Of a DNA stretch of 64,000 nucleotides, positions 11,001 to 24,508 are shown piece after piece. The stretch covers positions 124,001 through 188,000 of the forward strand of contig VZRG01001060.1 of the NCBI GenBank assembly GCA_013397435.1, read 5' to 3'. Position numbers and translations under genes: made by a program. The notes beneath the pieces were generated by a model, which saw only the letters and a list, made by a program, of their open reading frames with translations, was not told the origin of the DNA and searched no databases. Origin of the DNA: Erythrocercus mccallii. Lineage: Eukaryota; Chordata; Aves; Passeriformes; Dicruridae. Positions within the stretch are counted from its first letter, which is position 1, and every line of letters begins with the position of its first letter.

Positions 11001-14000
11001 CACAGAAAAGAAAATTTAAGAGCCTGATTCTTACCTCCACCAGTTATTTTCAGACCCTTCCCCCCCCGCGACTGAATCTGGTCTGTCAGTTGTCTCTGTC
11101 AGAATAAATTTTTGTATTTTGCTTTTACACCATCTGTTTGATGGCTGCAGTATATGTTTTTAATTTTATGATTGATAGATTTCTGGAGCTTTTAATTAGA
11201 TTTTTACCTTTCTATTTGTGATCTACTTATTTTTCTAAGATCCTAATTTTGTCTCTCAGGTAGAAATGAAAAGGTAGCCATTGGTTCAAATCTCCTTCGC
11301 TGTCACTGGAAGGGAGCATTTACAGTAAACGTGAGTGTGGTTAAAATGAGGCAGAAAACTCAGTTTTGAAGCTGGTCTTGACTTGACTTTCCATTGATCA
11401 GTCTTCAAAATCTATGTGAAATTTGCTTCTAAATTGATTGTAGAACTGATGTTACCCAGAAGCTCATTTTTACCTGTTTTCCTCAGTTCTTGACTTTGTG
11501 TCCAAGGGACTCCTCAGGGGAGTGCTGTGTGCTTCCTGCCTGGAGGATGCTGTGCCTGCCTTGATTCCTGCTTCAGCTGCCTGCAGAGGGATCAGCCTGG
11601 TGCAATTAGCACCAGGGTACTGATGAAGGCTCTCAAACAGCTGTAAATGGTTTTGGAGTCCAGGCAGCGCTGAGGATTTTGGGACCCATTATCCCTGTTG
11701 GTACCTCAGTGGCTGCCCTGTGCACCCACAGTCAGTGTGGTTTGGGGCAGCAGTGTTGCATTTAGGAATTAATTGGAATTAGTGTTGTATTTGGGAATTA
11801 ATGAGCCCTCTTCTGTGGTGTGGGGACACAGTGGTGACACTGTGCAGTGTCTGTGCATCCTGGCAGTCCCCCACAGCAGCAGGACACAGGAGCTGCAGTT
11901 CTGCAGGATGTTCTCTCTGCACCTTGACAGCTGTTGGATTCTATAGAGACCCAGATTGGTGATTCTGTTTCAGCCAGGGCTCCATGGAAGGGGAGGACAG
12001 ACTGCTCTGGGGGTCAGTGATTTGGACATCAGTAACTCATTTTTAACAGCCTGTCAACATGCTTGTAGAAAGTGTGGGGAGGATGGTGATGAACTCGATT
12101 TCTGAAAGATTTATTCTGTTTTTTCCTTCCATTCTGATGCTGTTTCTTGAGAGAAACAGTCCTGGTTTAAAAAAAACAAAACCAGTTTGTTTTGCCAAAT
12201 TTAAAATTTACTCTAATTTTAATTATATCAGTTAAAAATATGGAGTGCAAGTTAGGCTGTGTTGGAGTTGAGGACAGTGCCTGCTCTACTCATCTGTTTC
12301 TCTGCTCATCTTCATCCCTTTTCTTTGGAGAAAACCCCTTGGGAAATCTTTGTTTGCCCAGTGCTCAGTATGAAGAAATCTCAAGCTATTGTAAGGGTGC
12401 TTCTAGGCATGATAACAGAAATGGTAATAAATTTCATATTAGTGGAGCTGAGGTTCTGATCTCCAAAATCACAGCAGTATCAAATGCAGCTTTTAATGTC
12501 TGTCTCCAAACTTCATTTCAAGAGCTGGATTCTGTTAAGGTTGGCTCTTTCACTGTGGGAAGAGAGAGGCACAGAATGGAGGGGGGAAGAGTAAGGAAAT
12601 CAACTTTGTTGTGAAATCTGTCAAAAGATAAGCATTTAACTATTAGGAAGATAACATTTTGGTAGCAGAAGCAAGGTGCATGCTAATAATTGGGGGACTA
12701 TTCCTGAATCCTTGGGCTTTTTTCCATTGGTTTTTTCCTTTTCTCCTGTGGCAGGTGAGGAATGTGATAATTAACTGGAGCAGAACACAAGTGTTAGCAG
12801 ACTGTGAGGTATTACTGGTGCACGTTGTTGTGGGACCTAATGAATGATCCTGAGAGTTTCAAATGATGCCAGGAGTTGTGAGCCTTCCTCACTTTCTCAG
12901 GTCAGGGTAAACCCAGGTATTTTAAGGCAGTTTAGCAAAACTATCCTACTGAATTGTCATCTCTGACATTTTCTCTGGGTGTGCACTGGGCAATGTTGGG
13001 CACTTCAAATATTTTAGCAGCTTTTTGAGTTGAAGTAGCACTTGGTTGTCTGTGTGCCTAAGAGGGTTTTTAATGCTAGTATTAAATGCAGTGTCATACA
13101 TTACAAGATACCGACCTAATAAAAAAAACCTGACTTGGAGAATTTTTCCACAGTTTGTCCCAAAAGAGAAAATATTCCAATTTCTAACTTCAGGTTTCCT
13201 TTGAAAAAGCTTGTCCAAAAATGGAAGACTCTTCCTTAGAATTTTATATTGTGTTCCTTGGGATGTGCTGCCTTGTCCCAAGGTGAATGAACAGAGAAAT
13301 CCTGCATTGTTACGCATTCCCTATGTAATAATATAATTTAACTTTACATTAATGATTTTTCTGCTCTGCCAATCAGCAGTTTGCCCATTCTCTCTGCTTT
13401 AGGATAGAGTGTGTAGCATATAAAGTTCACAGAACAGATGTGATCACAAGACATCCAGCCCATTCAAGTAATCCTGCATATGTATGTACTGCTTGTCCAC
13501 AGCTATGGAGACAGCAGTGTTTAATTAAAACAGTTGTGTTGTTTAAATATGACTCTGAGAAATTTCAGCAAGGAGGAGATGACTGCAGAAAGCAGTTTGT
13601 GTGCCTTGTGCCTTCCTGTTTGTCCTAAAGCACGTTCTGCCTGCACTCTAGTGGGAACTCAGCTCATGGATTTCCTCCAGTTTTGTCCTTTGTCTCTGTG
13701 GTGGTTTTGTTTAGACTGGGGAGGCATTATTTTTTTGAAATGCTGATTTTGGCAAAACCTGGATGAAGCATCTTTGTTTGGGGAGGGCAGCAGTGGTTAC
13801 AGCATCACCGAGCAATGTGGGAGCCTGCGGGTCACGAGCTTGTGTGAAATAGTTGTAGAGTGGTGAGAAGAGGCCCTGGCAATCTCATCCTCCTGAGGTG
13901 GTAGAGCTGGTCAGAGATGGGCTTCAGAGAACACAGCTGGGCAGCAAAAAAGAGAGCTCATAGTGAGGGAATGGTGCAGGGAAGCAGTTGTGCATTTCTG

Positions 14001-15865
14001 AAATGCCTAGATAAATGCAGCAGGGAGGTTAGCTGGAGACCAGAAAAAAGAGGTGGAAAAAAAAAATGATGGAAGGGAAATTCTTGAGCAAAGAGAACTT
14101 GTTTTCCAGAAGTGGAAATAGATACCGAGAAATAAAGCCCTAAGGGAAAGGCTGGTTCTTCAGAGAGATGAAAACACACATCTGGATATAAGTTTCTCAG
14201 ATAAGAATGTGAAAGTGTAGGAAACAGCCCAATGATCCTTTGGAGCTTTGAGTTTTAATAGATAACATGTGAAAAGGCAGCAGAAGATAAGGAGCAATCA
14301 AAAGTGTTTTATGGATTTTTGGGGGTTTGCTTGGCATTGGTTTTGGTTTTATGTTCTTTTTTTTTCCCCTCTGCAAAGTTCTTTAGCTGATGAAGGTTTT
14401 TAGAAGATGAAAATGGATTGTTTCCAGTTGATGTTAAGTTCATTTTATAGAATAGATAATTTCCAAGTAGGTTCTTCTATAGCCCTCATGTTTGCAGCAG
14501 GGTTAGTGCAAAGTGGTTTTATAAGCATGAGGAGTTTCAGTAACTTGAAACATCAGATTTCTGTGCAAAGGCTTTAGGAAAACTTGAGTTTTCTGTTCAT
14601 TTAGCAAACATTGTGAAATCAATTCAGCTTTACTGCAGCAAGTAAAAAACCAAAAGTGGGATGAGGATGGGGGACAAGGAAGGTGGGAATCTACTCAACA
14701 GCAAAGAAAATTGCTTGTAAATTGGTTGCAACATCTGGTTGCTAACATCAAGTCAATACAAAATTCATTTTACATATTAAAACTGACCTACGCATTTTAT
14801 TGCAACGTTTTGGCTTCCTCTGCTCCTCAGTGGCCTCTGTAGACACGTTACACTCAGTGTGGTGGTGCTAGGAATGAATAGAGTTGGTGAAACTGGATGC
14901 TTTTTACATTAAAAAACCAAAGCCCTGAACAGCAACAAAAAGAAAAACCCCAAACATAAACAGAGATCTCTTTTACCTTTCCAGGAAAAGATCTGGGAAG
15001 GGTTTCTAGTCTGTGCATGTCTGAAAGTGAGCAGGGTGATGAAATCAAGGCTTGGTTTTCATGCCAGGCTTTGCTAAAATAATTTGTGTGTTCGCACAAT
15101 GTCTTTCCAAGTTATCAAGAATTTACAGCAGTCAGGAGCAGGTGTGAAATATTGCAAGTCTGAAATACCAGGTCATCTGTATTAGTGAAGAGCACCCAAA
15201 CACTGCAGTTTCTTCCCTGTGATCTATTCAGTCACACCCCACACTGTTAAGTGAAATGCAAAATTAAAGAAATGTGTGTTTGGCTGAAGTTTGCAGCAAT
15301 GCTTTTTGCCCAGGTGAGTCCAGAAGTGTCAAACATTGACACACAGGCACATCTCTGTTCATATCCTGCTGAGATTGTCCATGTGGTAACTGGGGGAGAA
15401 TATGAGAATGCTTCATGTGCTCTGATTTCTGCCTTTGCAGCAGTCTGAGCCTTGGGATAGCACTGGGCTGCTCTGAGCGCCTGAAATCCCTGTAACCAGC
15501 TGGTCCTGCTGGACATGGAAGAGGAGCTGCAATTGTAGGAGTTGAGTAGGAATGGCTAAACAAGATCAAGGATTGAAAAGCAGTAAAAAAAATGACCCTT
15601 TGCATGTGCAGTTGTTAACCTTGGGGGTTTTTTTTGTATGAATTAAAATGATGCTTGAGTTAATCTGGCATAACTACTTACTATTCTTTATGATGTGCAC
15701 AATCTGCCTTCTTCATATTAAACTGTGTTTCTGTAGTAGCTGTATTTTAAAGTATTTTCTGGGGTTTTTAATGCTTCATATTTAAAGTTTTCTGCTATTC
15801 CCAGACTCCCCCGAAACAAAAGACAACAAATACTGGCTTTACCCTTTTCCTTTGCAGAAAATGTA

Positions 15866-15990
15866 GAATCACAGAATTGTTAAGGTTGGAAGGGACTCCA
15901 TGAGGTCTCCTGGTTCAGCCTCTGCTCAAAGCAGAGCACGGAATTCAGACAGGAAATGTCTGTTTGGGTCTTGAAAACCAGAAATTGCCT
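15866..15990 (-). mobile_element. CR1 LINE 3'-end fragment
   Basis: GAATCACAGAATTGTTAAGG followed by TTGGAAGGGACTCC is the reverse complement of the conserved avian CR1 3' end. The similarity continues through CTGCTCAAAGCAG and a TTTGGGTCTTGAA segment before fading near 15990. It is 5'-truncated, as most CR1 copies are. This is a main reason to think the genome is avian. Confidence 0.75.
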
Positions 15991-17593
15991 CCTGTAGTAT
16001 TTTCAGTGCCTTTTCCAGTACCAAAGCGAGGCTGCTGCTGACCAGCCTGCACTTAGCCATGTTGTGTTTGTAAAGCTTCCCGAGGCAGAGGTGATGTTTG
16101 CCTCTGCTGGAGGTGTCAGGGAGAGGCTGAGCCTGATCTCTGCCCCAGCAGATGTGTCCTGTCCTCCTGCAGCCTTGTTCAGGTCAGGAGCTCTCAGGTG
16201 ATGTTTGACTTGATCCCCTGCCACTCCTGGCTGCTCCTCTCCTCCTTGAGCACAAGAACATGGGAGACTCTGCTGGTGAGGGCTCTGAGCACCTCAGTCT
16301 GGCACTGAACCATCGCAGCTTGTTTATTATTTTATAGCTAATGCACTGCTGGGAGCTTTTCTTGCTGACCCTTGCCAGTGTGAGCTCCAGATGAGCTCTG
16401 ACTTTGCTCACACCATCACCTGAGCTTTGGGCAGTGTTTCTGCACCCCTGGGTGCTGTTTGCCCTCTCCCCCCTGTGCTGGAGCTCCATCACCAGGTGTG
16501 CACTGGCACAGGAGAAGTGCCAGGACAACTTCCATCCCTTTTGTTCTTCCTGCAGAGTGTCTCTGTCCTTCACCAGGGCGCAGGTGACACTGCCAGAGGA
16601 GATCTGGAACACGTCAAGAGCAAGCACAGGGCTCTGGGGATGGGGTGAAGGACACAGGAGTGTAAAATGTACTGTTAAACATTGTGCTGTCAGCATAACC
16701 ATTCCTTTCTGTGGATAATAAAAGCTGTACGCTCTAATAATTAGACAGGAATTCCTGCAGGCTGAGACAAACATGTATTTCCTTGGAAGAAGCAGAATAC
16801 TTGAATTACTCACTGCATTATGCTGCTTTCTGTGGGCCTTGGTATGACTTCCATATGAAGGGGAATTCAACCCCTGCACAAATTGCAAAAAGTTGGGGTT
16901 TTTTCCTGGCTATTTCTTGACATTTGTAGTTTGCCAAATATTTTTTTCTTATTTTTATAAGGATGAGGGCAGAAGTGTGTTGTCTGCAAGCAGTTCCAGA
17001 TCATTTGGACACTTAATGTGTGTAATTAACCAAGCACCCCTGTAATGGGCTTCAGAATGGACAGCTTATTCACAAAATTAAGGCACTTAACCTCAAAGGT
17101 CCGTTTTTTCTCATTGTTCAGACAGAAAGAAAACAGTGTGACTCATACCTGAAAGCCTTCTGTAATCAGAACGGGGGATCTAACCTTTTTTACATTAAAA
17201 GCTGTCATGCAGGTGTGATACAAAAATATGATGGACTGCAGCCTGGGATTTGCACAACTATCCAACTATTGTGTGGCTGTTCAGTTGCTATTTAAATTTT
17301 CCTGAGGGCTGAAACTATCCAGTGTCACACATATGGTATCCAACAACTGCAGCAAAAATGATGAAATATTGAATTGTGAGTCGATTGTTACTCTGGTGGA
17401 AGATGCCCACATTGCTGTGTGGATCTGTGCAGTTCTTGTTGCTGAAACTGTGCAGAATATTTAGGAAGAACCGGTAGTTGTGGCAGGGCTTGTTTTTTTC
17501 TCTCCTAATGTTTCTCCACCTGTGGCTTGTTCTCACTGCAGATCAGGCAAGGGGCTCTGCAGTCTCTGAGCTGCTGGTTATAGTTTGCAGTAG

Positions 17594-17690
17594 GATCTCC
17601 CCTTAACCCTTCTTTAATTTAAGTTCAACAAACCCAGGTGTCTCAGCCTCTGTTCAAATGTCATCAGACATCCTGACGGTGTCTTCCTGT
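17594..17690 (-). mobile_element. Diverged CR1 LINE fragment
   Basis: The motifs ATCTCCCCTTAACCC, CAACAAACCCAG and TCTCAGCCTCTGTTC occur in the same order as in the reverse complement of the CR1 3' region. Similarity is weaker than for the copy at 15866 and the edges are uncertain. It may belong to the same old insertion landscape. Confidence 0.45.
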
Positions 17691-20220
17691 CCTGGAGAGC
17701 CTGCACTGACCCAGGGTTGCAGATGGACTGTCAGACATCCACAGCACAAGACAGCAGAATTTGAATTCTTTCAAATCCTCCACCCCCTCTTGTCTGTGGT
17801 TGAGGTGGCCTTTGCTGCTTCAAGCACCACTGCTGGAGTTTTGGGCACAGTGGGGCTCCAGGAGACTTTGCTGCAAAGCATCCTCCTGCTCACACAGTGC
17901 CCCACCTGTGATTGTTGCATGGGCTTATCTCCTCTCAGACGGAGGGCTTTGAATATTTTTCTCCTGCTGCACTAAATGATGTGAAATGTTCAGAGAGTGC
18001 CAGTCTTTCTGAAGCTTGGTAGAAATAAAAATAAATTCTTGTGCTCCTTTGCAAAGTCAGCTGTTTAGAAGAAAAAAATAACTTCAGTCTTACAGAGATG
18101 AAATGTACTGTATTTTAAAGAAAATGGAATTACCTCAGCTGAATATGATTTTGAAGTTTTTGTCTTTCTTTAGAAGTGATGTTCATACTTGCCATTGTGA
18201 TCTGGAAACTAGTGGAATTTGTGTATTTCATAAAATCCAGTCCCAGGAATTCATTTCCTGCATTGCAAAACTTGAGATGAAAATATGTTCAATCTGAAGA
18301 TATGCAGATTGTGCTGCCAGAGGGCTTCAGGATAGTGTTATGATTGAGTAGTTTATCACAGTAACTTTGAAGTTCTTGGATTGAAGGCAAAAGACAGAAT
18401 TGCCAAGTGCTTTCTGTTGGGAATTATGGTCATTTAAGGTTAAGGGGCTGGTGGCAGTTCATACCCATTAAAGAAAATCAGCTGCACAGCAGAAATCCTG
18501 GAAAATGGTTAAAATAATAAAACAGACACTGGGTGTGTGAAGACTGGAAAAGGCAACCAGAATCTGCTGTGTGGGTACATTGACACATGGGAGTGGATTT
18601 TTGTCCCTGTCCTGGTCCTGGTTTTAGCATGTTCCCAAACCAAGAACTGAAGCACTCCTAAAGAGGGGAGGCTTTACTGAGCAGCTTTTTGCCTCCAGCC
18701 CTGCAGGCAGCTTTCCAAAAAATCAAGGGAGTTTCTCCTCATGAGTTTAAATTTCTGAGGTGCAAGAGGTAGCCAGGTCAAGGGTGAAAAAATGCATTGC
18801 TGTGCAAAATGCAGGTTTGTTCCAGCTCAGGTGCTGTGTTTGTGATGGTGGTTACCTGGAGATGGGGAGAACAAAGCACAGAAAAACTGCCAGGGGGTGA
18901 CTCAGCTGTGTCACTCAGGATGGTTGGGGCTGAGCAAGTCCTTCAGCAGTGCAGTGGCACAGAAAAAGCCTTGTTTCTCAGGAGTGAGGGCTGCTTTAGT
19001 CACTTGGAGCAATTGGGCTAATGAGAAACATCAGTGACTCCTTAGACCCAGGAATCTGGATTAATTCATTATCACTTGAATTTTAGCTCCCATGTTTTCA
19101 ATGTTGATTTGCCATTTAAAATAAACCCTTTGGAATGTGGTACCAATTAATCATAGCAAAGGATGTGTGCTATCACTTCAAAACAGGTGCTCTTAAGTTT
19201 CTTGGAAAATTATTTTTCTTCTGTTCTTCATTAACATTTGGAAGTTGCATGAGTTGTGTCCCAGGTGAGGTTTGTTTTGATGGGAATTCTAGATGGTGTG
19301 TTGGATCCTGACCTGGTTCTTAGGGGGAACAAGAGGTTTTTATTAGCTCCTAAGCTTTGGTCTGTGACTCACATATTTCATGCATTCTTTCTTGGAAAAT
19401 ACCAAAAGTGAGGTGAAGAGAAATGCATCTTCCGTGTAGATTGTAGGGTGTTGGTTGAATACAGGTTGCTTTCAGGGTGTTGGGCTCTGGGCTGATTTGT
19501 GTGTCCATGCTGTGACACAAATGTGAGTAGCTTTGAGCTGGTGTGTGGTAACCACTTGGAAAACCTAACAGGAACAGAAACTAAACTTTGTGTTTGAGGT
19601 TCTGTGACTAGAAATGAATATTTACCTTACTTAGGAAGCAGCTGGACAGGAAAGAATCCTAGTGCTGTTTAACTGGGCTAAGAGCTGGTTTTTGAAGTGT
19701 ATGACAGTTAATTTTTCCTTAAATACAGTTTCCCTACTGCTCTTATTGAATTCTTTATTGATGTCAGTGAAGAAATATCTGAGGACTGCAATCAAGTCTG
19801 GTCCTCCTTCTCCTTAGATAACAGGTTATTTTTGTTTTCCACTGATTTTCATTTTGTGTAATGTTGTCTTAGGTTAAAGACAGATAATATTAATTAGACA
19901 ATGAATATTTTTCAAAATGTTAATCTAGGACTTGTGTTTGTCACTGAAATGCAAAATCAGCTACAGCCATGAAATTATTTGGCACCAAGGATCTACAGTT
20001 TCATTGTAAGAAATGTCACCGTTTGCCAGATGGGCATCTGAGAATTCTCTGAAGCAGAGGCAGATTAGTTCTTGAGCCCTTACTGATAATAAATGGCTTT
20101 AACCAAGTGCAACAACTGTGTTCCTTCTAGAAAGGGAACTAAATTTAGGCAATTTCTTTGCTGATCAAAAGGTAACCAAATTAGGCCTGAAGTCTGGTAG
20201 TTCTTCAGATCAGAAGAAAG

Positions 20221-20266
20221 TGTTGGGTGGTTGGTGGGGTTTTGTTTTGTTTGGGTTTTTTTTTTA
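20221..20266. repeat. GT-rich low-complexity tract
   Basis: A run made almost entirely of G and T, with GGTTGGTGGGG and TTTTGTTTTG steps ending in a poly-T run. It is compositionally the complement of the A/C tract in intron 3. No function is evident. Confidence 0.7.
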
Positions 20267-23200
20267 AGCACAAAATAGAACCTCATCTTAAAGCCAACAC
20301 AGCATTTGCAGTAAGCACATCAGAGTGTGCCCATGAACTTGTGCAGTGCCACTGTATCAAAGCCTGCAAAACCAAACCATGACAGAGTTACAGAGAGAGA
20401 ACTGCTTTGTGCTTTAGGAAGATTCTTCAATTTGGCTTCTGTGTGCCTGGAAAAGCACAACTGGGCAATCAGGGCTCTCATTAAAACACCCCAAACCTAT
20501 AGTCTTGAAGATGTCAAGCAATTATGTTAGGGATTGACCTGGATCTGTTTAAGATTCACAGCTATGATGAGGGCCCAAAACTTTATTATCCAGATTATCT
20601 TGGGTATTATAATAGAAGGTTCAGATGGTAGCAAAATAACCTATGACTGCAATACAATCTGGTAGTGTTGCTTTGAATTTTTGCATCCTTGTATATAAAA
20701 GGATTTGAACATTTTATAAGGTATTTTATTTATACGTATCTACTGAATTCCTGAGCTGAGGACTGTGCAAGACTTGAGCATTTGATTGCTGTTGTTACTG
20801 GCTCCTGTGTGAGAGCTGCTGCTCATTGTGGGGTTCTGGGGTGTCAGGCTCAGTCCTGGCTTTGTGCATCAGAGGGGAGAGGAGGCTCAGAGCTGTCCAG
20901 GATGAGGGACTGTGTTTGCCAAGGCTCAAGCACAAGGTGGGAAGAGACAAGTGGATTTACTTCTCCAGTCATAAACTTCATCCAGTCCAAGGAAGAGGAT
21001 GGGGGCTGAGAACAGAGTCCGGATGTTTTGGGAGAGTTGAGTGACTGAACAGCTAAATTATCAACCAAAACTTCAGTTCTGTAGCTGAGGAAATCTGTGC
21101 GCTCCTGGCATGCTCCTGGGAATGCTGGTGCTTTAAGACATTGAAATGTCTGTCTTAAATTCACTTGATTGTCTTTAGAGAAGAATGAAAGATGAAGCAA
21201 TCCAGAGGAATTATTGCAATGAAGCAGGATTTGCTCCAGTTGCTCCAAGCATCCCTGTTTGTAATAAGTGTGTACATTGTGTGACTCAGTCTTCAGGATC
21301 TACAAAATATGTGTTGAATTAAATTGTTATTAGAGCATAGCAGGACATGTTTATGAGTTAAGCTCCCTTAATAGCTCATCTGAACTCACTTTCATGATGT
21401 CTTGTACCATTCTAGTTCAATTCATATTTCTAGTCTCACTGAAATAATTCCTTCCACGTCTGTTTTCTTAAAGCTACCACTGTAGCTACATTGTTCTTAG
21501 CATGCTTCACTCTACAAATTATGCTAAAATAAATTAATGAATTGACAAGGCAGACCTAATGTCAAGAACTTTATCAAATCTGGTATAGATGTAATTTCTG
21601 ATTTCTTTTTAATGGAGAGATAATCAACTTTGCTGCTGACACTCCAGGAGAGACCTGTATTCCTTAATGGAGTTTTCTTAGATATTTTTAATTGATTAGA
21701 CTGTCTTATTGGAATGTGAAACGACCAAGAGTAGTAGCTGGTCCTGTGGGAGAGATCGATGTGTTGAGTAGGATTCAAGATCTACTTGGCCGCATGTATT
21801 ACCCAAAAGGCAGGAATTTTGCACAATAAGAATATTATGTAGAATTATTTCATCTGGACATAGATATGTGCTGAAGTGAAATGTAAATTAAATTTGCTTT
21901 TATGGTATTATTTTCCTCATATCTTAGACCCAGATGATTTCCAAGAAATCTGTTTGGTTCCAAGAGTCCTTTTGAACACGGATGTGTTTGAAAGCCAACC
22001 AAGATTATATGTTAAGGTTTAGCTCTTTGTAGTTGAAACCCACTAGTGAGCCCATAATCAGCTGCCAAACTTTATAAAGGAAACATAAAATATTATGTTG
22101 CCCACAAATACCAGCTGTAAACCACTAATGTCTGCATTAGTTCAGTAACTTCAGAGTCACAAAGTTTAATTGACTAATGGGGTAACCTGTGGCAATCTGC
22201 TGCTTTGCAGCAGCGTTAGACCTACTGTGAACAGGAGGAAGAAATTCTACATAGTTCATCACAGTTCTAGTCTGTTTTTCTTCAAATGGCAGATAAGCCT
22301 TGAGGCAGAGCACGCTGGAAAAGGCAAATGTTCAGAAGGTAAACACTTTTTTAAAACAGACAGAGGCTGCAGTTATGGTTTGAGCAAAGTGAACTTCATG
22401 AGGAATGTTTCTCTAAAGCTTAGGGCATGGTGCAAGTAATTGGAATAACAGAAATGGAAACCTTTCACTTAGACACTACACTTTGTAAGTGATTAATAGG
22501 ATGATTGATATTGTGTATACAGGATAGGCTGTGCCAATCTGCAGGAGTAGAGGAAAAAGCAATCTCAGGATACGTGTTGATCAAGGAATGTTACAGCCTT
22601 TCAGAACAGAGAGCTGCAGATTTCCCCGGGGGAGAATGCTGAGTGTTCCTGGGGCCGAAAGCAGAGGGGAATTGTGCTCGTGTGTGGCTCTGGTGTCTCA
22701 GACTGGGCGTGGTGGAGGGGTTGCTGTGTGCATGGCAGCAGTTGGTGGTTCTGCATGCCCCGGCTGAAGCCAAGTAAAGCCGTGCTGGGATCACGTCTGA
22801 CCAAGATACACAAGGGCTGGGGCCACGGACACCGCGCTGCTCCGTGTCCCTTGGCTGGCTCCTCTCTGCCTTGGGGGATTCCAACCAGCTCAATGCTGTG
22901 TTTTGCTAGAGCTTCTCTGAGATAAAGGGAAGGCTTGTGATGGAATGCCATGAAAAGCAGATGGGGAACAATGTGCAAGTCGAACACGAGCTATTTACGC
23001 GTTGCTTACTCCAGATATAATTCTTTCCAGTGTTTCTTGCAATCAGCTCACTGGCACACCAGTGAGTAGTTAATGATGCACCAGGGTGGAAGAACTGAAC
23101 TGAGAACAGAAGAGGAAATTGAGCTGGAAAATCTGAAAGATGTAGGCAGTGATTCAGAGGTATTCTTGGGGAAAAGCATGAGTCGATCGAGGGGATAAAG

Positions 23201-23983
23201 ACAAATGGAAGAGAATGGTTGGTATGGGCAATGAAAGTGCCCTCCCTGCACAGGCTTTGTGGTTTCTTCTCTTCAGTGAACCTTTTAAAACACAGCTGAC
23301 ATAAGTCAGGTAGGGGTACAGGCTGTCTTGTTCACACAGCTGAAACTTCAGAATGTTTTCCCCCTCATTTCCTTATCTTTATCATTACTTTGCATCTGTG
23401 TTTTCCTGATAGGAGAATGTTTCTTGTATTATAGAAATGTCTCATGTATGAACTAGCTCCTATAGTTTGTGAAGTCTGTTCATAATCCGTTTTATGACCT
23501 AAGGATTTTAGTAGTATTATTTTGATGTCTGTCAATAACCATTAGAAGTAGATTCCAATATTCTTAAACGCTTATTTCTGTGCTCTAGTGCATCACATAC
23601 TGCTTCAATCCAGTAAAGGTCTTGCTTATATGTTAGACTCATTGAAAGATGGATGTCAAATGTTCGAAAAAGTTATGCCAAAAATATTATACGTTTTGTC
23701 TACCTGCCATATTTTTGATGGCTTGAAGACCAGAAAGGAAGACCAGCTGTTTTTCTTGTCCCTGTTGGATAGGACTAGGTCAAGGAGAACGGTGTGGACA
23801 AGACTGAAAACCATGAAATAGCTATGGCCAAATAATGGGACATCCTCAACTGGCAGAACTTTAGGGGTTCTTGGCAAAGGCAGGTCTAGAGGGGAGAAAA
23901 TGGCAAACCAGGTCCTGTGGCACCAGTGAATATTCCAGTCATCTGGGTAGGCACACTGAGGAGTCACTGAACTAAGCTGTCCT

Positions 23984-24077
23984 CTTTTCAGGCTCTGTGT
24001 GGCCAAAGCTGCTGCAGCAGGTTGGACTCACTTTTCAGGCTCTGTGTGGCCAAAGCTGCTGCAGCAGGTTGGACTCA
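23984..24077. repeat. Perfect 47-bp tandem duplication
   Basis: The 47-bp unit beginning CTTTTCAGGCTCTGTG occupies 23984-24030 and is repeated without mismatch at 24031-24077. Each copy includes the palindrome AGCTGCTGCAGCAG and a CTTTTCAG resembling a splice acceptor. It lies about 360 bp upstream of exon 2. The identity implies a very recent duplication or an assembly artefact. Confidence 0.93.
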
Positions 24078-24436
24078 CTTGGGTTTAGAATAATAATTTT
24101 GGGGCCCTGTACTCTTGTTTCAGCTCTTTTTGTGTTCATTGGTTCTTGGATATACACAGCCTCTCCCAGAACTGTAGTCGGAGGGGGAAGGAAGAATACA
24201 GTGAGCACTGACACTAGAACTAGAAATGGGAGAAACTCCATCTGTGAGAACAACATAGAGGAGGAGGAGGCAAAATGCATCAGGATCAGTGACTTGATTT
24301 TTGAGATTTTAATGCAAATGTTTGTTTGTACAGTTTGAGCAGCTGGTGGGTGCTCCAGTGATGCAGATACTTTCTGCTAATGGAATTTTGGGTGTCAGTT
24401 ATAGTGTCTGAATGCTGCTTTCTTTTTCCTCTGCAG

Positions 24437-24508
24437 GGATCTAGAAAAAAATAACATCACAAGAATCACAAAGACAGACTTCACGGGGCTGAAGAATCTT
24501 CGTGTCTT
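24437..24508 (+). CDS. SLIT3: SLIT3 exon 2: first leucine-rich repeat
   Basis: A 72-nt exon between CTCTGCAG and GTGAGT. It completes the split Leu62, encodes residues 63-85 (starting DLEKNNITRITKTDF, ending LKNLRV) and leaves a split Leu86. It is one complete LRR of the L-x-x-N-x-I-x-x-I-x-x-x-x-F-x-x-L type, forming part of the first LRR domain (D1). Sequence fits SLIT3, with NNITRITK shared across vertebrate SLITs and GLKNLRVL SLIT3-like. Phase 2 on both sides means the exon can be skipped without a frameshift. A strong pyrimidine tract precedes it. Confidence 0.95.

Larger units (their letters stand above)
4268..24436 (+). other. SLIT3: SLIT3 intron 1 (20.2 kb)
   Basis: It starts GTAAGT and ends TTTCCTCTGCAG. 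The first kilobase is CpG-moderate and unique-looking. The rest is ordinary AT-rich intron with a TA microsatellite near 8001, a GT-rich tract at 20221-20266, two CR1 fragments (15866 and 17594) and a 47-bp duplication at 23984. A GC-richer patch at about 16000-16700 carries a 234-codon minus-strand open frame (16184-16888) that opens with TTG and has no recognisable domain. No internal exon matching SLIT3 was seen. Confidence 0.88.

Noticed and set aside
11283..11296. GGTTCAAATCTCC resembling a tRNA/SINE B box
   Set aside because: No A box or cloverleaf at the right distance and no SINE tail.
23588..24006. Overlapping open frames on both strands (77 and 116 codons)
   Set aside because: No recognisable domain, no splice context, and the minus-strand frame runs into the tandem duplication. 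Most likely chance.
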